Of a stretch of DNA of 64,000 nucleotides, positions 57,127 through 64,000 are shown piece after piece. How positions within the stretch are numbered: position 1 is the first letter of the stretch; each line of letters opens with the position of its first letter. Source of the stretch: Methyloprofundus sp. (GTDB lineage: Bacteria; Pseudomonadota; Gammaproteobacteria; Methylococcales; Methylomonadaceae); NCBI GenBank assembly GCA_028599115.1, contig JAQRMR010000103.1, positions 12,713 through 76,712 on the forward strand. The letters are read 5' to 3'. Under the pieces are notes generated by a model, which was given only the letters and a program-made list of their open reading frames with translations, ran no database searches and was not told the DNA's origin. The position numbers and the translations under genes were made by a program.

Positions 57127-58482
57127 ATGTTTGATAATTTAACTGATCGATTAGGGAAAACCCTAAAAAATATTCGGGGCCAAGGCCGATTAACTGAAGA
57201 CAATATTAAAGAGACGCTGCGTGAAGTGCGCATGGCACTACTTGAGGCGGATGTTGCACTTCCAGTAGTCACGGCTTTCATTGATAAAGTCCGTGAGCGA
57301 GCTTTAGGTGAAGAGGTTCAAGAAAGCTTGTCGCCAGGGCAGTCGTTAATTAAGGTGGTTCAAGCGGAGTTGGTTTCGGTAATGGGGGAAGCCAATGAGT
57401 CTTTAGACTTAAAAGCTAACCCACCAGCAATCATTTTAATGGCTGGTTTACAGGGTGCGGGTAAAACAACGACGGTTGCAAAGCTAGGTCGATGGCTAAA
57501 AGAATCAGAAAAGAAATCTGTCGGTGTGGTGAGTGCTGATATTTACCGGCCAGCTGCAATTAAGCAGTTAGAAACACTGGCAAATGACTTATCACTAACT
57601 TTTTTTGATACGGATGTTTCGCAAACAGCGGTGCAAATCGTAACAGCTGCTATCGACCAGGCTAAAAAACAATTTTTAGATGTGGTGATTGTTGATACTG
57701 CAGGTCGAATGCATATAGATGAAGAAATGATGACTGAGATTAAACAGCTGCATGCAGCGATTAATCCAGTAGAAACATTATTTGTTGTTGATAGTATGAC
57801 TGGGCAGGATGCGGCAAATACTGCAAAGGCATTCGATGAGGCTCTACCTCTAACGGGGGTGGTCTTAACCAAAACTGATGGTGATGCGCGAGGTGGTGCG
57901 GCGCTATCAATTAGACATATTACTGGTAAACCCATTAAGTTTGTTGGGGTCGGGGAAACAACAGATGCATTAGAGCCTTTTTATCCGGATAGGTTAGCTT
58001 CGCGTATCTTGGGAATGGGTGACATGCTCAGCCTGATTGAGGATATTGAGCAAAAGGTAGATAAAAAGAAAGCAGATAAGTTAGCTAAAAAATTACGTAA
58101 AGGGAAAGGTTTTGATTTATCTGATTTTGTTGAGCAATTAGAACAAATGCAAAATATGGGTGGCGTGGGTGCGATGATGGATAAATTGCCCGGTATTAAT
58201 GACGTGCCTAAAGATATGAGAGATCAAGTTAACGATAAAGCGCTGGCTAGACAAATTGCTGTTATTCGTTCGATGACCAATCAAGAAAAGAGGCACCCTG
58301 ATTTAATTAAAGGGAATCGGAAGAAACGAATTGCAGCAGGATGCGGGCAAGAGTTGCAGGATGTAAATCGCGTTTTAAAGCAATTTAAAATGATGCAAAA
58401 GATGATGAAAAAGTTCCAGAAAGGGAATATGGCGAATATGATGCGTGGAATTAAAGGGAATATGCGTGGTATGCGTGGCTAA
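57127..58482 (+). CDS. ffh: Signal recognition particle protein Ffh
   Basis: GLQGAGKTTTVAKLG; DTAGRMHIDEEMM; Met-rich M domain. Confidence 0.99.
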   Translation: MFDNLTDRLGKTLKNIRGQGRLTEDNIKETLREVRMALLEADVALPVVTAFIDKVRERALGEEVQESLSPGQSLIKVVQAELVSVMGEANESLDLKANPPAIILMAGLQGAGKTTTVAKLGRWLKESEKKSVGVVSADIYRPAAIKQLETLANDLSLTFFDTDVSQTAVQIVTAAIDQAKKQFLDVVIVDTAGRMHIDEEMMTEIKQLHAAINPVETLFVVDSMTGQDAANTAKAFDEALPLTGVVLTKTDGDARGGAALSIRHITGKPIKFVGVGETTDALEPFYPDRLASRILGMGDMLSLIEDIEQKVDKKKADKLAKKLRKGKGFDLSDFVEQLEQMQNMGGVGAMMDKLPGINDVPKDMRDQVNDKALARQIAVIRSMTNQEKRHPDLIKGNRKKRIAAGCGQELQDVNRVLKQFKMMQKMMKKFQKGNMANMMRGIKGNMRGMRG

Positions 58483-58611
58483 TTTTCTTGTTATTAGTTA
58501 GTTGAATAAAGTGTTGCCTGTATGTTTTTATATATTTGACTTCACAAGCTGATTAAAACGCGTAGAATAGTTGGATTAAATTTGGTTAAATGTAATTTTG
58601 AGGAAATGTAG

Positions 58612-58872
58612 ATGGTAGTTATTCGTCTTGCAAGAGGTGGACAAAAAAATCGTCCTTTTTATCATGTTGTTGTAACAGATAGCAGAAATAGTCGTGATGG
58701 ACGTTATATTGAGCGTTTAGGGTTTTTTAACCCATTAGCAAGCGGCTCAGAGGAAAAGTTAAGATTAGATGCGGAGCGTATTGAGCACTGGAGAGGTTTA
58801 GGTGCACAACCTTCTGAGCGTGTTGCTAAATTAATTAAAGATGCTAAAAAACAAGCCGCTGCTGCTGCATAA
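58612..58872 (+). CDS. rpsP: 30S ribosomal protein S16
   Basis: [25 protein letters not shown]. Confidence 0.99.
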   Translation: MVVIRLARGGQKNRPFYHVVVTDSRNSRDGRYIERLGFFNPLASGSEEKLRLDAERIEHWRGLGAQPSERVAKLIKDAKKQAAAAA

Positions 58873-58874
58873 GC

Positions 58875-59378
58875 TTGGCTGACGAATTAATTAGCGTTGG
58901 AAAAATATCTGGAATCTTTGGTGTCAAAGGCTGGATAAAAGTATATTCTTATACAGATATACGTGAAGACATATTAGCTTATTCACCTTGGGTTTTAAAA
59001 AAAGGCAAGGAAAGCAAATTAGTTGAAGTTACAAATGGCAGGCGACACGGGAAGACCGTTGTTGCATGTTTAGATGGATTGATAGATAGAGATGCTGCAG
59101 CTGAATTAAATGGCTGGGATATCTTTATTCGTCCTGACCAGCTACCTAAAGCAAGACGCGGTGAATATTACTGGGCTGATTTAATTGGTCTGCAAGTAAA
59201 AACTGTGGAAGGGATGGAGTTAGGCTCTGTTCAGCAAATGCTTGAAACGGGTGCCAATGATGTGGTTGTCGTAATGGGGGAAAGGGAGCGATTGATTCCT
59301 TTTTTGCAGAAGCAAACGATCATAGATATCGATTTGGAAGCTGGTGTAATGATTGTTGATTGGGATCCTGATTTTTAA
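58875..59378 (+). CDS. rimM: Ribosome maturation factor RimM
   Basis: [29 protein letters not shown]. Confidence 0.98.
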   Translation: MADELISVGKISGIFGVKGWIKVYSYTDIREDILAYSPWVLKKGKESKLVEVTNGRRHGKTVVACLDGLIDRDAAAELNGWDIFIRPDQLPKARRGEYYWADLIGLQVKTVEGMELGSVQQMLETGANDVVVVMGERERLIPFLQKQTIIDIDLEAGVMIVDWDPDF

Positions 59379-60133
59379 TGCGCTTTGATGTGCTGACGAT
59401 TTTTCCTGAAATGGTGCTTAACAGTGCGATTAATGGAGTCACAGGTCGAGCTATAAAAAATGGTTTAGTGCAACTATCAGTTTGGAACCCCAGAGAATAT
59501 ACTTCTGACAAGCACAAATCGGTTGATGACCGCCCTTATGGAGGTGGTCCTGGAATGGTGATGAAATATCAGCCATTAAAGGACGCTTTGGAAGGTGCGA
59601 AACGCTCGACTGGTGCGGAAAGCGTTAAAGTAGTTTATTTAAGTCCACAAGGAAAGCCTATTACTCAGCAGCTTCTTAATGAAAATGCTGAGTTAGATCA
59701 ATTGATATTGGTTGCAGGGCGTTACGAAGGATTAGATGAGCGCTTTATCTCTAGTGAATGTCAGGAAGAATGGTCACTTGGTGATTTTGTTATTAGCGGT
59801 GGAGAGTTAGCCGCGTTAGTTGTTGTTGATGCAATTTCTAGACTGTTACCTGGTGTACTAGGTGATGAAGATTCTGCTCAGCAGGACTCGCATATGCATG
59901 GGCTGCTAGATTGTCCGCATTATACGCGTCCAGAAGTAATTGCTGATAAGCAAGTTCCTGATGTTTTATTAGGTGGGAATCATAAAGAAATTGAGCAATG
60001 GCGTTTAAAACAGTCATTAGGATCTACGTGGCTAAAGCGACCTGATTTGTTGCTTGGAAAAGAATTGACGGCGATAGAGCAATCGTTGTTGGAAGAATTT
60101 AAAATTGAATTGAAGTATAAAAAGGTACAGTAA
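59378..60133 (+). CDS. trmD: tRNA (guanine-N1)-methyltransferase
   Basis: [36 protein letters not shown]. Confidence 0.99.
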   Translation: MRFDVLTIFPEMVLNSAINGVTGRAIKNGLVQLSVWNPREYTSDKHKSVDDRPYGGGPGMVMKYQPLKDALEGAKRSTGAESVKVVYLSPQGKPITQQLLNENAELDQLILVAGRYEGLDERFISSECQEEWSLGDFVISGGELAALVVVDAISRLLPGVLGDEDSAQQDSHMHGLLDCPHYTRPEVIADKQVPDVLLGGNHKEIEQWRLKQSLGSTWLKRPDLLLGKELTAIEQSLLEEFKIELKYKKVQ

Positions 60134-60477
60134 TGAGTAATATTATTAGTCAATTAGAAGCAGAGCAGCTTAAAAAAGATATGCCAGTATTTAATCCTGG
60201 TGATACAGTTGTTGTGCAAGTAAAAGTAAAAGAAGGCGAGCGCGAAAGACTTCAAGCATTTGAAGGCGTTGTTATTGCTAAACGTAATCGTGGTTTAAAC
60301 TCTGCTTTCACAGTGAGAAAGATTTCTCATGGTGTAGGTGTTGAGCGTGTTTTCCAAACACATAGCCCTTTAGTTGGTGATATCGAAGTGAAACGTCGTG
60401 GTGCTGTACGTAGAGCGAAATTGTATTACCTACGTGAATTAGCAGGTCGTGCTGCACGTATTAGAGAAAAACTATAA
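60133..60477 (+). CDS. rplS: 50S ribosomal protein L19
   Basis: [38 protein letters not shown]. Confidence 0.99.
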   Translation: MSNIISQLEAEQLKKDMPVFNPGDTVVVQVKVKEGERERLQAFEGVVIAKRNRGLNSAFTVRKISHGVGVERVFQTHSPLVGDIEVKRRGAVRRAKLYYLRELAGRAARIREKL

Positions 60478-60502
60478 TTTTAGTTCTTCTTTAATAAGAA
60501 TC

Positions 60503-60533
60503 AAAAAAGGTATCTTCGGATGCCTTTTTTTTT
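60503..60533 (+). terminator. Intrinsic terminator after rplS
   Basis: GGTATC-TTCG-GATGCC stem with UUCG tetraloop and long T-tract. Confidence 0.85.
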
Positions 60534-60572
60534 GCCTGTTAGATTGTGTGTCATTAGTGTGAGGGTAAATAA

Positions 60573-63305
60573 ATGAGTGGCTTTGTCGTTGGTCAGCGTT
60601 GGGTAAGTGGTTCTGAGCCTGAGTTGGGTTTGGGTTTGGTTGTCGAGGCAAGTGACAATCGAGTAAGTATCGTCTATTTCGCCGCAGAGGAGCAGCGTGT
60701 TTATGCGCAAGATAATAGCCCTTTAACGCGAGTACGATTTAAGCCCTTGGATGAGCTGCAGACGACGGCAGGTATTGAAGGCAGTGTTATTGCTCTTAGC
60801 GAAACGAATGGCTTGATTTGTTACGAACTACAAACAAAATCAGCAGGGGTAGTGTTTGTTGATGAGATTGATTTAAGCCACTCTTTGCAGTTTAACAAGC
60901 CTCAAGATCGATTGTTTATGGGTCAGGCCGAATCTGCACGCTGGTTTTCCTTGCGTTACCAGACTTGGGTACATAAACAGCGCCTAGAAAAAAGTGTTGT
61001 TAGAGGCTTGTTATCCACAAGAGCGTCTTTAATTCCCCATCAAATCTATATCGCGCATGAGGCGGCTAATCGAGATCAAGCACGTATCATGCTGGCTGAT
61101 GAGGTTGGTTTAGGAAAAACGATTGAAGCGGGGCTCATACTGCAATATCGGCTTCATGCCGGCTTGTGTTCGCGAGTTATTATTTTGGTGCCGGATAGCT
61201 TATTGCATCAATGGTTAGTGGAGATGTGGCGACGCTTTAATTTGCGTTTCAGTTTATTTGATGAGGAGCGATGTGTTGCAACGCTTGATGGTAATCCTTT
61301 TTTAAGTGAGCAATTAGTTCTGTGTAGTCTTAGCTTTTTTGCTAACAATCCACATAGAAAACAGCAGGCACTGGATGCAGGCTGGGATATGTTGGTTGTG
61401 GATGAGGCGCATCATTTGCAGTGGTCGGAAGCTAGTGTTAGTGATGACTATTTATTGGTCGAACACTTTGCACAGCAAACGGATGACTTAATCTTATTAA
61501 CTGCTACGCCAGAGCAGCAAGGGAAGGCCTCGCATTTTGCACAGTTACGATTATTGGATACGGATCGTTTTTATAGTTATCCTGAATTTATCAAGGAAGA
61601 GCGGGAGTTTGCGCCTATCGCAGGCTTGGCTGAAAAAATTATTAACGAGCAAAGTCTTGGTGTGGCTGAAAGCGATGCATTAAAGGCATTGGTTGATGAT
61701 GCGCTTTGTGTTGATATCATATTGAATAAATTGGAAATTATTGATCAGCTTATTGATCGGCATGGAACGGGAAGGGTTTTATTTAGGAATTCTAGGCATG
61801 TGATAAAAGGATTTCCGGAAAGAGAGTTGCATTGTTATCCAATAGTCAAAACTGAGGATGAGTTAGGTGAGTATAAAGAATGGTTGCTTGATTTTTTACG
61901 GGGTTTAGAGGGAAAGCAGGTACTACTGATTTGTCAAAAAGCCGAAACAGTTATTTTTTTGCAAAAAGTATTGCGTGACAAGCATGCGATTAATGCAGCA
62001 GCATTTCATGAGGGAATGACTTTAGTTGAGCGTGATAGGGCAGCTGCTTATTTTTCAGATGCTGAAGCAAAAGTACAAATTTTACTTTGTTCGGAAATTG
62101 GCAGTGAAGGGCGTAACTTTCAATTTGTGCATCACCTAGTTTTGCTGGATTTACCTGAGAACCCTGATTTATTGCAGCAACGGATTGGGCGTTTAGATCG
62201 AATTGGACAAAAACAGCGTATTCAGATTCATGTGCCATATATTGCATCTAGCAGGCAGCATAGTTTGTGTCGCTGGTACTCGGAAGAGGGCTTAAGTTTA
62301 TTTCAAAGAAATAGTAATGCGGCTAGTGAGGTGTATCGACAGCTAAAGCATAAGCTTATAACTGTTTGTGCAAGTGATACTCAGCAGGGGTTGCTTAGTT
62401 TGCTTGATGAGTCAAAAGCGTTAATTAATAAAGTTGAAGCGGATATGCACCGGTCGCGAGATATTTTATTGGAGCTGAACTCTTGCCGGCAAGATAAAGC
62501 GCAGGAATTAATTGCTGCGATTCGTGAAGAAGAGAAAGTAGGCAGTTTGTGGCAATATTTAGAAGAGGTTTTCGAGTGCTTTGGTGTGGATTCAGAGTAT
62601 CACTCGCAAAACTGCGCCATTCTGCAGCTGGGTGAATTGCAACGCGTGACGCACTTTCCTTGGGTTCCTGAAGATGGGGTGACGGTCACCGTGGATCGAG
62701 CGACAGCGTTGGCAAGAGAGGATATGCAGTACTTAACATGGGAGCACCCTATGTTGGTAGCGGCTATGGAGATGATGGTGGCTGATACGGTTGGTAATGC
62801 TGCGGTAAGTATTGTAAAAAATGATAACTTAGAAACGGGTATTTACTTACTAGAGTGCTTGTTTGTTATTGAATGCAGTGCACCTGCAAGCTTGCAGGTG
62901 CATCGGTTTTTGCCTGTTACGCCAATCCGGGTTCTTATTGATCAAAATGATAAAGACGTAAGTGCTGACTTCGCACATAATGATTTGCATGAAATCAAAA
63001 ATGAAATAGAAGATGAGCAAATGACGGCTTTTATGGTTAGTCAGCAAGAGAAAATTAATGCAATGATTGCCAAGGCAGAAGAAGTTTCTGTGTTGACGAT
63101 GAATCATGTTGTTCGTGATGCAATTGCTGAAATGTTGAAAAACTCAGCGCGTGAAATAAAGCGCTTAAAGGCGCTTAGTTTGGTGAATGCAACGGTGTCA
63201 CCCGATGATTTGCAAGCTTTAAAGGATAAAGCCATTGCAGCGCATGGGCATATTGCGGAAGCACAATTGCGCTTGGACGCGGTTCGATTTATTATAAGCA
63301 GTTAA
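60573..63305 (+). CDS. rapA: RNA polymerase-associated ATPase RapA (SWI2/SNF2 family)
   Basis: 910 aa; FVVGQRWVS N-domain; LADEVGLGKTIEAGLI, VVDEAHHL, QRIGRLDRIGQ. Confidence 0.95.
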   Translation: MSGFVVGQRWVSGSEPELGLGLVVEASDNRVSIVYFAAEEQRVYAQDNSPLTRVRFKPLDELQTTAGIEGSVIALSETNGLICYELQTKSAGVVFVDEIDLSHSLQFNKPQDRLFMGQAESARWFSLRYQTWVHKQRLEKSVVRGLLSTRASLIPHQIYIAHEAANRDQARIMLADEVGLGKTIEAGLILQYRLHAGLCSRVIILVPDSLLHQWLVEMWRRFNLRFSLFDEERCVATLDGNPFLSEQLVLCSLSFFANNPHRKQQALDAGWDMLVVDEAHHLQWSEASVSDDYLLVEHFAQQTDDLILLTATPEQQGKASHFAQLRLLDTDRFYSYPEFIKEEREFAPIAGLAEKIINEQSLGVAESDALKALVDDALCVDIILNKLEIIDQLIDRHGTGRVLFRNSRHVIKGFPERELHCYPIVKTEDELGEYKEWLLDFLRGLEGKQVLLICQKAETVIFLQKVLRDKHAINAAAFHEGMTLVERDRAAAYFSDAEAKVQILLCSEIGSEGRNFQFVHHLVLLDLPENPDLLQQRIGRLDRIGQKQRIQIHVPYIASSRQHSLCRWYSEEGLSLFQRNSNAASEVYRQLKHKLITVCASDTQQGLLSLLDESKALINKVEADMHRSRDILLELNSCRQDKAQELIAAIREEEKVGSLWQYLEEVFECFGVDSEYHSQNCAILQLGELQRVTHFPWVPEDGVTVTVDRATALAREDMQYLTWEHPMLVAAMEMMVADTVGNAAVSIVKNDNLETGIYLLECLFVIECSAPASLQVHRFLPVTPIRVLIDQNDKDVSADFAHNDLHEIKNEIEDEQMTAFMVSQQEKINAMIAKAEEVSVLTMNHVVRDAIAEMLKNSAREIKRLKALSLVNATVSPDDLQALKDKAIAAHGHIAEAQLRLDAVRFIISS
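62879..62902. repeat. 24-bp perfect palindrome inside rapA
   Basis: TGCACCTGCAAG|CTTGCAGGTGCA. Confidence 0.9.
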
Positions 63306-63382
63306 ATGCAAATGCCTAGGAGTTCCATTGAACGGTATTTTGCTGTGTATTTCCATAATTAAAATAAAAATAAGGTGTAGGT

Positions 63383-64000
63383 ATGGGGTTATTGGGGTCT
63401 ATTGTTGGTAAATCGAAAGTAAAATCAGCAAATAAAAAGGTGCTCGCTGCGCGTGAAACAGACGATGCTGCACTGGCAAGTCGCTTGTTGTCTGAGGCGA
63501 TGCTAGGCTATGAGGCGGTGGAATCTGATAGTAAGGCATTCAAAGACGCACTATATAACTGGGGAATGGCTTTATTGTATTTAGCTCGCTTAAAAGAAGG
63601 TCAGGAATCGAAAGCGCATTACCAAGAGGCGTGTAAAAAGTTCTCATTTTGCTTGGTTGCAAAAAGTGATTATCTAGCAGCAGCATTGGACTGGGGGGTT
63701 GCTCTAATGGAGCTTGCGCCATTACAAGAAGAGGCTGACCGCAAGGCGACTTACGCTTTAGCAAAGGATAAGTTTAGTATTGCTGATAATATTCAGCAAG
63801 GTGTTGCTTCATATAACTTTGCTTGCTTGCACGCACTCAATAAAGATTTTGATGCTTGTAAGGCATCTTTAGAGCTAGCAAAAGATTATAGAAATCTGCC
63901 GGATGAAGATGAAATATTGAAAGATGTAGATATGCAAGAAGTTATTAATTTGGCTTGGTTTCCTGCGTTTATAGAGTCAGCAAAAGAGCTTCCTATGCGC
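63383..64000 (+). CDS. TPR-like protein, truncated by the window edge
   Basis: Open frame from ATG 63383 (MGLLGSIVGKSKVKSANKKVLAARETDDAALASRLLSEAM...) to the end of the window. Confidence 0.75.
   Translation, partial: MGLLGSIVGKSKVKSANKKVLAARETDDAALASRLLSEAMLGYEAVESDSKAFKDALYNWGMALLYLARLKEGQESKAHYQEACKKFSFCLVAKSDYLAAALDWGVALMELAPLQEEADRKATYALAKDKFSIADNIQQGVASYNFACLHALNKDFDACKASLELAKDYRNLPDEDEILKDVDMQEVINLAWFPAFIESAKELPMR

Overview
This 64 kb window looks like a gammaproteobacterial chromosome, dominated by conserved housekeeping genes. Left part (about 0.1-9.5 kb), accessory-like: moeB/thiF-family E1-like gene, a divergent 46-aa membrane peptide, a complete pqqABCDE cluster (PQQ cofactor), then on the minus strand a degraded small phosphate-binding-like gene, a porin and a GGDEF-EAL protein. 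Middle and right: JAMM-prmC-prfA-hemA (minus); TPR lipoprotein-lolB-ispE-tRNA-Gln-prs-rplY-pth; tRNA-Tyr/Gly/Thr-tuf-tRNA-Trp-secE-nusG-rplKAJL-rpoBC; a gapless str/S10/spc/alpha supercluster (rpsL to rplQ); def-fmt-rsmB-DUF4390-ntrY-ntrX; ffh, rpsP-rimM-trmD-rplS, rapA and a truncated TPR gene. I found no CRISPR array, prophage, toxin-antitoxin or defence island, and no convincing complete new system. The most interesting signals are: (1) a decayed binding-protein gene with two separate lesions at the head of a tightly packed porin/c-di-GMP triad; (2) a perfect terminator-like palindrome inside the start of pth; (3) an apparent ~10-aa insertion after the NKAD motif in both EF-Tu copies; (4) tuf copies that diverge exactly where copy 1 carries a -35 box for tRNA-Trp/secE; (5) NtrX lacking GAFTGA and the Walker B Asp; (6) a 24-bp perfect palindrome in rapA; (7) an unannotated 46-aa membrane ORF beside pqqA. 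All calls come from reading the sequence; no database search was run.
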